A stretch of DNA of 64,000 bases, from assembly GCA_041398005.1 (NCBI GenBank), contig JAWKVP010000005.1:1-64000 (forward strand). The letters are read 5' to 3'. This document shows, piece after piece, positions 35,842-44,141 of the stretch. The translations under genes and the position numbers were made by a program. Each line of letters begins with the position of its first letter. Position 1 is the first letter of the stretch. The stretch is from JAGREO01 sp020446285 (GTDB taxonomy: Bacteria > Pseudomonadota > Alphaproteobacteria > Geminicoccales > Geminicoccaceae). The notes beneath the pieces are model-generated. The model saw only the letters and a list, made by a program, of their open reading frames with translations. It was not told the origin of the DNA and searched no databases.

Positions 35842-36680
35842 ATGACCAAGATCGCGTTGCTGGGTGCCGGGGGAAAGATGGGTGTGCGGCTCGCGGCCAA
35901 CCTCGCCCGTTCCGACTACGAGGTCGATCATGGGGAGATATCCGAAGAAGGGCGCGAGCGACTGAAGACGGCCCTGGGCTTCGATTGTGTCGACCGCAAG
36001 GTGGCGCTTGCCGGTGCCGACATCGTCATCATGGCCGTTCCCGACCGGCTGATCGGCAAGATCCTCTCGACCTTCGTCGACGATCTTCGTTCGGGAACCG
36101 CCGTCATCATGCTCGATGCGGCCGCACCTCATGCCGGCGAACTGCCGGAGCGCTCCGACATCACCTTCTTCATAACCCATCCCTGCCATCCGCCGATCTT
36201 CAATGACGAGACGACCGCCGAAGGCAAGGGCGACTTTCGGCGGCGTGCATGCAAAACAGCATATCGTCTGTGCGCTGATGCAGGGACCGGAAGAGCATTA
36301 CGGGCTGTGCGAGAATGTGGCGCGGGTGATCTACGGGCCGGTCATGCTCGCACCGCTGCACCGTCGAGGGCATGGCCATTCTCGAGCCGGCGCTCAGCGA
36401 GACGGTGGGCGCGACCATGGCGCTCGCACTGCGCGATGCCGCCGACGAGGCGATCCGCCGGGGTGTGCCGAAACAGGCGGCCTTCGATTTCATCCTCGGC
36501 CATCTCACCATCGAACTGGCGATCGCCTTCGAGGTCTTCAAGGAGGGCCGGTTCTCCGACGGTGCCCTGCACGCCATCGACCAGGCGCGACCGAAGATCT
36601 TCAGGGATGGCTGGCTGGAGGCGGTATTCGATCCGGCCGCCGTCAGGCAGTCGGTGAAGGATATCTGCAATCCGCAATAG
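35842..36680 (+). pseudogene. 6-phosphogluconate-dehydrogenase-like D-apionate oxidoisomerase (ApnO-like), two frameshifts
   Basis: The N-terminal Rossmann domain starts TKIALLGAGGKMGVRLAANL (GxGxxG) and the C-terminal helical domain includes LGHLTIELAIAFEVFKEGRFSDGA. Together they give a protein of about 278 residues. In D-apionate pathways an oxidoreductase of this superfamily (ApnO) makes 3-oxo-isoapionate, the substrate of the DUF1537 kinase upstream. Frame breaks occur near 36236 (GDFFGGVHAKQH is split by loss of two bases) and near 36355 (after MLAPLHR). ATG at 35842 has GGAGG 7 nt upstream and directly follows the kinase stop. Assignment by family plus context. Confidence 0.75.
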
Positions 36681-36734
36681 ACCCGCCGGGAACCGCCCCC
36701 CGACGCCAGACATGCCCGGCATGAAGGAGAAACG

Positions 36735-38021
36735 ATGCTCAGTCCGCAATTTCCGGCCGTGAACATTCCCTCGCTGCAGAAGGTCGACCTGCCTGCGGTC
36801 GCCCGCATCCGGCTGAAGCAGCCGAGCGCCCCGGCCATCGCCGATATCGAGGCCGGCGTGCGGCAGGCGCTCGAAGGGGCCGACAGGCTCAGGGCGCTCG
36901 CTCCGGGTTCCCGTGTCGCGCTCGCCGTCGGCAGTCGCGGCATCGCCCATATCGACAGGCTCGCGCGTGCGGTCGTCGGCTGGCTCCGGGAACAGCGGCT
37001 GGAGCCCTTCATCGTCCCGGCGATGGGCAGCCATGGCGGCGGTACGGCCGAGGGTCAGGCCGCCGTTCTGGCGCGGCTCGGCGTCGATGAACAGCGCACC
37101 GGAGCGCCCGTGCGCGCGACCATGGAGGTCGTTGAATGCGGGCGGACGGCGAAGGGCGTTCCCTGCTTCTTCGATGCCAATGCCCATGCCGCCGACGCGG
37201 TCGTGATCATCGGCCGGGTCAAGTCGCACACGAGTTTCGATCGTCCCATCGAAAGCGGCCTCACCAAGATGGTGGGCATCGGCCTCGGCAAACAGGAAGG
37301 CGCGCGCAACATCCATCGCATGGGCCCCTACGGTCTGTCGGAAGTCCTGCCGGAAATGGCATCGGTCGCCATTGCCAACAGCCCGCTGGCCTATGGTCTT
37401 GCCATTGTCGAGAATGCCGCGCACGAGATCGTGACCATCGAGGGTGCTGAACCCGCCGCCTTCGCCGATACCGATATCCGTCTCCTGAAGAAGGCGAAAT
37501 CACTGCTCGCCCGGCTGCCGGTGCGCAAGCTCGACGTGCTCGCCTGTCAGGAACTGGGCAAGGAGGTGAGCGGTGCGGGGATGGACTATGCCGTGATCGG
37601 CCGCACCGACATTCGCGGCATCGCCAATCCCGACCATATCGAGATGGTCAAGCTCGTCGTGCTGCGGCTCACGGAGGCGACCCATGGCAATGGCATCGGC
37701 ATCGGCGTCGCCGACTATGTCCCGAAGACGCTCACCGATGGTCTCGATCTCAAGAGCATGTACGAGAACGCCATCACCTCCGCGCTCGGCGAGAAATGCC
37801 GGATCCCCATCGTCCTGCCGAGCGAGCGCGAGACGCTTCAGGCGGCCTTCGCCACCTGCTGGAACACCGACCCGGCCAGCTGGCGCTATTGCCAGATCCG
37901 CAACACCCTGTCGCTCGACGAGGTTCTCGTGAGCCGGCCGGTCATGGAGGAACTGGGTGCAAGCGGCACGCTCGAGCCGCTCGAATTCGATGACAAGGGA
38001 CGCCTGCTGACGATACTTTGA
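36735..38021 (+). CDS. LarA-domain (DUF2088) protein, nickel-pincer racemase/epimerase superfamily
   Basis: An intact protein of 428 residues with a lactate-racemase N-terminal-like domain. It has PAMGSHGGGTAEGQ (a conserved His) and GRVKSHTSFDRPIESGLTKMVGIGLGKQEGA, with His and Lys residues where LarA binds its nickel-pincer cofactor (NPN). LarA homologues racemise or epimerise alpha-hydroxy acids, including sugar acids, so it could process a stereoisomer feeding the preceding sugar-acid module. That link is inference. AAGGAG lies 6 nt before the ATG. It is the first intact gene after the frameshift-rich block. No larB, larC or larE genes for cofactor synthesis are seen nearby. Confidence 0.75.
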   Translation: MLSPQFPAVNIPSLQKVDLPAVARIRLKQPSAPAIADIEAGVRQALEGADRLRALAPGSRVALAVGSRGIAHIDRLARAVVGWLREQRLEPFIVPAMGSHGGGTAEGQAAVLARLGVDEQRTGAPVRATMEVVECGRTAKGVPCFFDANAHAADAVVIIGRVKSHTSFDRPIESGLTKMVGIGLGKQEGARNIHRMGPYGLSEVLPEMASVAIANSPLAYGLAIVENAAHEIVTIEGAEPAAFADTDIRLLKKAKSLLARLPVRKLDVLACQELGKEVSGAGMDYAVIGRTDIRGIANPDHIEMVKLVVLRLTEATHGNGIGIGVADYVPKTLTDGLDLKSMYENAITSALGEKCRIPIVLPSERETLQAAFATCWNTDPASWRYCQIRNTLSLDEVLVSRPVMEELGASGTLEPLEFDDKGRLLTIL

Positions 38022-38107
38022 CATTGTGAAGCGCCGGGAATCATCGCACGCTGCGGCAAGGATGGAAAACATGCCGGTGCATCCGGTGGACCGACCGGAG
38101 GGAGGCG

Positions 38108-38866
38108 ATGAGCGAACTCGGGGGAAGACACGCGGTCGTGACCGGCGGCGGATCAGGTATCGGTGCCGCGATCGCGGCAGCACTCGGCGATGCGGGAGCC
38201 ATGGTCACCATTGCCGGACGGCGGATTGCACCGCTTCAGGAGATGGCCCGCGAGCATCCGCGAATTGAGGGCATCTCCTGCGATGTCACCGACGAGGCCT
38301 CCGTCACGGCACTTTTCGAACAGGCCGGTCGCCGGGCTCCGGTCGATATCGTCATTGCCAATGCCGGCATCGCCGAGAGCAATCCCTTCGACCGCACGCC
38401 GCTCGACCAGTGGCAGCGAATCATGGACATCAATCTCACCGGCGTGTTTCTCACCCTGCGCGAGGGCTATCGCGGCATGAAGGGCCGCGATTACGGCCGG
38501 CTGATCGCGATTTCCTCCATCGCCGGCGTGCGCGGCTACGGCTATGTCGCCCCCTATTGCGCCTCCAAGCACGGAGTGGTCGGCCTCGTCCGCGCGCTCG
38601 CCCGGGAAACCGCCGGCAAGGGCATCACCGCAAACAGCATCTGTCCGGGCTATGCCGAAACGCCTATGCTCGAGCGCAGCGTCGACACGATCCGGGCGAA
38701 GACCGGCATGAGTGATGAGGATGCGCGGCAATCGCTCTCCGCCGCCAATCCCGCCGGCCACTTCATCCAGCCCGGTGAAGTCGCGTCGGCCGCGCTCTGG
38801 CTCTGCGGTCACGAGGCGCGGTCGGTCACGGGGCAGGCAATCACGATCTCGGGTGGCGATCCCTGA
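38108..38866 (+). CDS. Short-chain dehydrogenase/reductase (classical SDR)
   Basis: A protein of 252 residues with the classical SDR pattern: GGGSGIGAAIAAAL (NAD(P)-binding TGxxxGxG) near residues 13-26, NAGIAESN, and a Ser-Tyr-Lys catalytic set in ISSIAGVRG...YCASKHG, then SICPGYAETPM. It resembles 3-hydroxyacyl-CoA dehydrogenases used in aromatic-acid degradation, which fits the acyl-CoA ligase that follows, but the substrate is not certain. The ATG has GGAGG just upstream (38099-38104). Co-oriented with the LarA-domain gene and the ligase. Confidence 0.9.
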   Translation: MSELGGRHAVVTGGGSGIGAAIAAALGDAGAMVTIAGRRIAPLQEMAREHPRIEGISCDVTDEASVTALFEQAGRRAPVDIVIANAGIAESNPFDRTPLDQWQRIMDINLTGVFLTLREGYRGMKGRDYGRLIAISSIAGVRGYGYVAPYCASKHGVVGLVRALARETAGKGITANSICPGYAETPMLERSVDTIRAKTGMSDEDARQSLSAANPAGHFIQPGEVASAALWLCGHEARSVTGQAITISGGDP

Positions 38867-38931
38867 CGGATTCCGCCCCGATCGCCGATCGGTCCGGCGC
38901 AATGCCGGATATCACATGCGGGAGAACGAAA

Positions 38932-40548
38932 ATGCTCGGTCCAACCGGACATGTCGACAGTTTCGCGCGTGACAATCTTCCCCCGGCGGATCAATGGCCG
39001 GACCTGCTCTATGGCAGTTTCAACTATCCGGAATACCTCAACGCCGCCGTCGAACTCACCGACCGCATGGTCGAACGCGGTTTCGGCGATCATGTCGCCC
39101 TCATCGGCAATGGCCGCCAGCGGACCTACAAGGAACTGGCGGACTGGACCAACCGCCTCGCCCATGCGCTCATCGACGATTATGGCGTCAGGCCGGGCAA
39201 TCGCGTGCTCATCCGCGCACCGAACAATCCGGCCCTCGTCGCCTGCTGGCTTGCCGCGACCAAGGCCGGTGCGGTGGTCGTCAACACCATGCCGCTGCTG
39301 CGCGCCGGCGAACTTGCGCAGATCGTCGACAAGGCGGAGGTCCAGCTTGCCCTGTGCGACACGCGGATCATGGACGAGCTCGTCAAGGTGGCGAAGGACA
39401 GCCGGTTTCTCGGCAAGGTGGTGGGCTTCGACGGCACCGCCAACCATGATGCCGAACTCGACCGGATCGCACTCGGCAAGCCCGTGCGCTTCGAGGCGGT
39501 GCGCACCGGACGCGATGATGTCGCCCTTCTGGGGTTCACCTCGGGTACGACCGGCAAGCCCAAGGCGACGATGCACTTCCATCGCGACCTGCTCATCATC
39601 GCCGACGGCTACGCCAGGGAGGTGCTCGGCGTGACCCCCGACGATGTGTTCGTCGGCTCTCCGCCGCTCGCCTTCACCTTCGGCCTCGGCGGCCTCGCCA
39701 TCTTCCCGCTGCGCTTCGGTGCCACCGCGACACTGCTCGAATCGGCGACACCGCCCAACATGGTCGAGATCATCGAGACCTACAGGGCGACCATCAGCTT
39801 CACCGCGCCCACCGCCTATCGGGTGATGCTCAGGGCCATGGACGAGGGCGCCGACCTTTCCTCGCTGCGCATCGCCGTTTCCGCCGGCGAGACCCTGCCC
39901 GCACCGGTCTTCGAGGAATGGACGAGGAAGACCGGCAAGCCCATTCTCGACGGTATCGGCGCCACCGAACTCCTGCATATCTTCATCAGCAATCGTCAGG
40001 GCGACGCAAGGCCCGGCACCACCGGCCGTCCGGTCATTCACTACGAAGCGAAGGTGGTCGATGACGGGATGCGCGAAGTCCCGCACGGCGAGATCGGCAA
40101 ACTCGCCGTGCGCGGGCCCACCGGCTGCCGCTATCTCGCGGATGAAAGACAAAAGACCTATGTCCGCGACGGCTGGAACGTGACCGGCGACAGCTTCATC
40201 CAGGACGCGGACGGCGTCTTCCGTTTCGCCGCCCGCTCCGACGACATGATCGTCTCATCGGGCTACAACATCGCCGGGCCGGAGGTGGAAGCGGCCCTGC
40301 TGGCGCATGACGACGTGCTCGAATGCGCCGTCATCGGCACGCCCGACGAGGAACGCGGACAGATCGTCGAGGCGCATGTCGTGCTGGCCGATGGCCGCAC
40401 CGGCGATCAGGCCTGCATCGAGCGGTTGCAACGGCATGTCAAGGACACCATTGCACCCTACAAATACCCCCGCCGGATCATCTTCACCGACGCCCTGCCC
40501 AAGACCCAGACCGGCAAGATCCAGCGCTTCAGGCTGCGTTCCACCTGA
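38932..40548 (+). CDS. AMP-dependent acyl-CoA ligase, 2-aminobenzoate/benzoate-CoA ligase type
   Basis: An ANL-superfamily adenylating enzyme of 538 residues. The P-loop-like FTSGTTGKPKATMH, the LDGIGATELLHIFIS motif of the benzoate-CoA ligase group, the hinge GWNVTGDSF, and the catalytic Lys in PKTQTGKIQRF are all visible. Similarity to 2-aminobenzoate-CoA ligases is suggested by the N-terminal HVDSFARDNLPPADQWP. It would activate an aromatic acid to its CoA thioester. ATG at 38932 is preferred to the one at 38902 because GGGAG lies about 8 nt upstream and relatives start there. A RIME-like repeat follows its stop by 11 bp. Confidence 0.88.
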   Translation: MLGPTGHVDSFARDNLPPADQWPDLLYGSFNYPEYLNAAVELTDRMVERGFGDHVALIGNGRQRTYKELADWTNRLAHALIDDYGVRPGNRVLIRAPNNPALVACWLAATKAGAVVVNTMPLLRAGELAQIVDKAEVQLALCDTRIMDELVKVAKDSRFLGKVVGFDGTANHDAELDRIALGKPVRFEAVRTGRDDVALLGFTSGTTGKPKATMHFHRDLLIIADGYAREVLGVTPDDVFVGSPPLAFTFGLGGLAIFPLRFGATATLLESATPPNMVEIIETYRATISFTAPTAYRVMLRAMDEGADLSSLRIAVSAGETLPAPVFEEWTRKTGKPILDGIGATELLHIFISNRQGDARPGTTGRPVIHYEAKVVDDGMREVPHGEIGKLAVRGPTGCRYLADERQKTYVRDGWNVTGDSFIQDADGVFRFAARSDDMIVSSGYNIAGPEVEAALLAHDDVLECAVIGTPDEERGQIVEAHVVLADGRTGDQACIERLQRHVKDTIAPYKYPRRIIFTDALPKTQTGKIQRFRLRST

Positions 40549-40559
40549 ACGAACCGACG

Positions 40560-40665
40560 CTAGAGCGGATCCCGATCACATGCGATCGGTCTGCCGCTCT
40601 ATCTCCTTGTTTCGCCGCGTTTCCTGATCGTTCAGGTGGTTCCACCTGAACGGGAAATGCTCTAG
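40560..40665 (-). repeat. RIME1-like 106-bp palindromic repeat, copy A (intergenic)
   Basis: A 106-bp unit with terminal inverted ctagagc/gctctag ends and two internal palindromes: cgttcaggtgg/ccacctgaacg (perfect) and a ccgatc-centred palindrome. Read on the minus strand it differs from copy B (61200-61305) at only about 5 of 106 positions. Length and double-palindrome design match the RIME1 class described in rhizobia. It sits between two convergent genes. Confidence 0.85.
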
Positions 40666-40678
40666 CAAGGCTGCGAAG

Positions 40679-41641
40679 TCAACCGGTCGGATCGGCGAGC
40701 CAGCGGCCGATCACGTCGAGGGGATCGGCGCCGGTCGAGACCGGGCGCGAGACATCGGCGGTCCAGCCGGTCATCGAACCGTCATAGAGCCGGACACGGT
40801 GATAGCCGAGCATCTCGGAAAGGACGAACCAGTTGGTGGCGGCCCAGTGGCCGGTGTTGCAATAGCTGATGACCAGATCGGCCTCGCCGCTGCTCACCGC
40901 ATCCGGAACGAGACTTTCAAGGACCTCGCGCGGCAGCAGGCGGCCGTCATCACCGAAGAAGACGGCCTGTTCCACGCCGATCGAGCCGGGAATGCGCCCC
41001 GCCGCCAGCGCCTTGCCGTGCTTCTCCTCGCCCCGATACTGCTTTTCCGGACGGGCATCGATACGAACGGTCTTCGGATCGTTCAGGCTCGCGGCCACCT
41101 CTTCCGTCGAGACCAGAAGGCCGGGCCTGATGTCGGCATCGAAGATCTCGGGCTCGATATCCGTGACTGCGCCGGTTTCGAGCGGTCGTGACGGGTCGGC
41201 GATCCACGCATTGTAGCCGCCGTCGAGGATCGAGACGCGATCGTGACCGAGATAGCGAAAGGTCCAGTAAACGCGCGCGGCACTGCCGAAATCCGATGGT
41301 CCGACCCCGCCATGGACGATGACGACATCATCGTCATTGCCGATGCCGAGATTGCCGATCAGGGCCTCGAGCACATCGATGCCGGGGGTCATGCCGACCA
41401 CGCCATCCACCACGGTGCGCCAGCCGGCCTGAAGGTAGTTGCTGTAGACGGCGCCCGGAACATGCCCCTTCGCGAACGTCTCGAGCGAGCCGCCGTCGAT
41501 ATCGTTGCGGATGTCGATGATGGCGAGATCGCTGTCCTGCAACCGCGTCTCGAGACTGTCGGCATCGATCAGCGGGCCTGCGGCGGCCGGCAGGGCCGTT
41601 GCGAGCGCGATGGCAAACGGAAGGAACGATACGGGTCGCAT
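40679..41641 (-). CDS. Exported sulfurtransferase with two rhodanese domains
   Basis: A protein of 320 residues with a signal peptide (MRPVSFLPFAIALATALPAAAG) and tandem rhodanese domains. The first, inactive-type domain has LAIIDIRNDIDG and HVPGAVYSNY. The second has RIDARPEKQYRG and the active-site loop ISYCNTGHWAATNW, containing the catalytic Cys. It should transfer sulfur from thiosulfate or 3-mercaptopyruvate in the periplasm. ATG at 41641 has AGGAG 6 nt upstream. The gene diverges from the unknown exported protein at 41783; the 141-bp AT-rich gap between them likely holds both promoters. Confidence 0.9.
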   Translation of the reverse strand: MRPVSFLPFAIALATALPAAAGPLIDADSLETRLQDSDLAIIDIRNDIDGGSLETFAKGHVPGAVYSNYLQAGWRTVVDGVVGMTPGIDVLEALIGNLGIGNDDDVVIVHGGVGPSDFGSAARVYWTFRYLGHDRVSILDGGYNAWIADPSRPLETGAVTDIEPEIFDADIRPGLLVSTEEVAASLNDPKTVRIDARPEKQYRGEEKHGKALAAGRIPGSIGVEQAVFFGDDGRLLPREVLESLVPDAVSSGEADLVISYCNTGHWAATNWFVLSEMLGYHRVRLYDGSMTGWTADVSRPVSTGADPLDVIGRWLADPTG

Positions 41642-41782
41642 GGGTGTCTCCTCGGCATTTCATTTACAATGTTAATGCGTGATACAAATTTCAATCCAAT
41701 CTTTTAGTGTTATATTTAATTCACTCGCTCTTGAGGAAATGCGCGCTAGATTCACGCCGGTCCCCCGCCAGCGAGGAATTGC

Positions 41783-43207
41783 ATGTACGCCGCGAAAACT
41801 GCTGCCGCCTTCGGCTTCCTTCTGCTCGCGAACGCTGCCGAAGCGCGCGCCGCCGGTGACGCGACGGCTCTCGTCGAAGCGCTTCGACAGGCGACCGGTG
41901 CCGGTTTCCTCGTCACCCATGGCGAAATCGTCGACGATCCCCGGACCGGTGAAGGCACGATCCACGAGCTTCGGATAAGCCGGGCGCCGATGATCCTGGA
42001 CATAGGAGAGGTTCGCATTGCCGGCATGCAGATGGCCGATGATGGCGACATTGCCGCGATCGGCAGCCTCTCTCTCGATGATGTCGACATCGCGACCGGT
42101 GCCGACAGCCGTGTGACGATCCATGATCTGGAACTCTCCGATCTCGACGTGGCAGCGCTTGCGGAACTGCTCGAGAACGGAATGACGCACGAGCTTGCCG
42201 GCCGCTTCGACATGGGTTCCGCCGTCGGGCACGGGATCGCGCTCCGGGTGGACGACCTGTTCGCGACAATGGACCGCATGACATCCCGGGGTATCGTCGC
42301 CGGCCGTCTGTCGAACCTGGATCTGGAGCGGATGATGATCGAGGATGCCGGACACGGCGCCAGCGTCTCGCTGCGCCAGCTCGTTGCAAGCGGATTGTCG
42401 CTCGATCGGCTCGTCCAGCACGGCAAGCTGGTCGAGGGACGCGACGAACAGGCCGTCTTCGATGCCGATCTCTATCGTGATGCCGTGTTCGCCGGACTGC
42501 CCTCGTCCATCATCGCAACCGATCTTGCCGCCGACGGGCCGAACGGCCGCCTGACGCTGCCCGGACTAAGCTTCGAGAGCCGTCGTGACGGCGAACATGG
42601 CGTGGTCGAAACCGTCTCGGCCGAATCCATCGAAATCCATGATTTCGACGCCACGGCGGCCATCGGCGGCGCGGCTCCGGGCATGGCCGCTCCCAATGGC
42701 CCCTGGCGCTCCTCTCTTTCGGGCGAAATGCGAACGGACATGCGTGACTTTGAAACCGAAGGCACGCTAGCACTTCGTGCCGAGGGCATGGGAGCGCTCG
42801 ATGTCGCCTTTTCCGGATCCGGGCTGGCATTTCTCGATGCCGGAGCCGCGGGCCTGCCGCCGGCGATGCTCGCGGGCCTCATGATCGACTACGAAGACCG
42901 GGGCCTCGTTGCCGGGAGCATCGACGGCATGGCAAGTGCCATGGGCATGGATCGCAATGCCTTTGCCTTCCAGATCGCCACATTCGCCCGCATGTTCCTC
43001 GCCGGCGCCGGCACATCTCCAAGGATCGGCAATGCCCTGCGCGCCATCGAGGAGTTCGTGGCAAGCCCTGAACGTTTCGTGATCACCCTCGATCCGCCAG
43101 AGCCCATGGCCCTCGATGGAATCGAAAGGCGACCCTATCAGCTGGATGACATCGCCCCCCTGCTCGATCAGTGGGGTGTGGAGATCACGACCCGCCCTCG
43201 CGACTGA
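41783..43207 (+). CDS. Exported protein of unknown function
   Basis: A protein of 474 residues that I do not recognise. It begins with a short, convincing signal peptide (KTAAAFGFLLLANAAEARA, cleavage after ARA-AG). The rest has repeating short beta-strand patterns with ISRAPMILDIGEVRIAGM, LSLDDVDIATGADSRVTIHDLELSDLDVAALAEL and a mid-region LEFxSRRDGEHG-like stretch. There are no cysteines, no transmembrane segments and no catalytic motif that I can see. The layered strands recall periplasmic repeat or AsmA-like proteins only superficially. ATG has GAGGAA 5 nt upstream. It stands 172 bp before the lipid cluster, with nothing notable in that gap. Confidence 0.75.
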   Translation: MYAAKTAAAFGFLLLANAAEARAAGDATALVEALRQATGAGFLVTHGEIVDDPRTGEGTIHELRISRAPMILDIGEVRIAGMQMADDGDIAAIGSLSLDDVDIATGADSRVTIHDLELSDLDVAALAELLENGMTHELAGRFDMGSAVGHGIALRVDDLFATMDRMTSRGIVAGRLSNLDLERMMIEDAGHGASVSLRQLVASGLSLDRLVQHGKLVEGRDEQAVFDADLYRDAVFAGLPSSIIATDLAADGPNGRLTLPGLSFESRRDGEHGVVETVSAESIEIHDFDATAAIGGAAPGMAAPNGPWRSSLSGEMRTDMRDFETEGTLALRAEGMGALDVAFSGSGLAFLDAGAAGLPPAMLAGLMIDYEDRGLVAGSIDGMASAMGMDRNAFAFQIATFARMFLAGAGTSPRIGNALRAIEEFVASPERFVITLDPPEPMALDGIERRPYQLDDIAPLLDQWGVEITTRPRD

Positions 43208-43379
43208 CACCGCGTCCCGCCGGCAATGACCGGTGCGGCGACAGGGGAAGAATCACGGGATTCTGCGTCCCCGACACCACAACCCGATGCGAAGCGGCAG
43301 CGTGTCGCTTGCCCAACGGGATTGCGGACATTAGCTAAAGGCGAGGAAAACCCATCACCTCTTCCAATCGGGAACGGCC

Positions 43380-44141
43380 ATGTTGACGTCCTGGGGACCC
43401 TGGAGCGACCGCACCTATTTTCTCGACAAGATGACGCTCGCGGATCTGGTGCGCGCCTATTTCACCCATTACTCCATTCAGGCCTACATCCTGCTGGCCG
43501 TGCTCGCAATCGCCGCATCGGCCTTCTTCGCGGATGGCTGGGGCGGTCCGGTGGCGGCCGCGATCCTCGTCGTGCTGCTCTATCCCTTCGTCGAATATGT
43601 CGTGCACCGCCACCTCCTGCACTCGCACATGCTCTTCAAGCACAAGGCGACGGCGAAGGTCTGGAAGCGCATCCACTACGATCACCACCAGAACCCGCAC
43701 GATCTGGCGGTCCTGTTCGGCGCGCTCTACACCACCCTGCCCACCATCGCCATCATCACCCTTGCTGTCGGTTATCTGGTCGACGGTGCCGCCGGCGCCT
43801 GCGCGGCGTTCGCCGCCGGCTGTCTCGTCTTCTGCGTCTACGAGTTCACCCACTGCATGCAGCATCTGCCGTTCAATCCGAAAAACACCTTTCTCCGCAA
43901 CGTCAAGCAACGCCACCTCGCCCACCACTTCCACAGCGAGCGCGGCAATTTCGGCATCACGCAGAATATCTTCGACCATGTGTTCGGCACATTCTATGCC
44001 CGGCCGAAGGACATTCCCCGAAGCGAGACGGTGCACAATCTCGGCTACACCGGTGCGCTGAGGGAGACCTATCCCTGGGTCGCCGAACTGAGCGCCGACG
44101 ACGAGACCTACGCCCGGCGACGCACCCGTCGTGAAGCCTGA
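43380..44141 (+). CDS. Fatty acid hydroxylase / sterol desaturase family membrane di-iron enzyme
   Basis: A protein of 253 residues with hydrophobic segments and the histidine clusters of the fatty-acid-hydroxylase family: HRHLLH, HYDHH, FTHCMQH and HLAHHFH, which ligand a di-iron centre. The family oxidises membrane lipids, for example adding hydroxyls to fatty acids, sphingoid bases or carotenoids. Here it overlaps by 11 nt the start of a ceramide-synthase-like acyltransferase, so a lipid backbone hydroxylation is the best guess. The upstream ribosome-binding sequence (GGGA) is weak. Confidence 0.85.
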   Translation: MLTSWGPWSDRTYFLDKMTLADLVRAYFTHYSIQAYILLAVLAIAASAFFADGWGGPVAAAILVVLLYPFVEYVVHRHLLHSHMLFKHKATAKVWKRIHYDHHQNPHDLAVLFGALYTTLPTIAIITLAVGYLVDGAAGACAAFAAGCLVFCVYEFTHCMQHLPFNPKNTFLRNVKQRHLAHHFHSERGNFGITQNIFDHVFGTFYARPKDIPRSETVHNLGYTGALRETYPWVAELSADDETYARRRTRREA

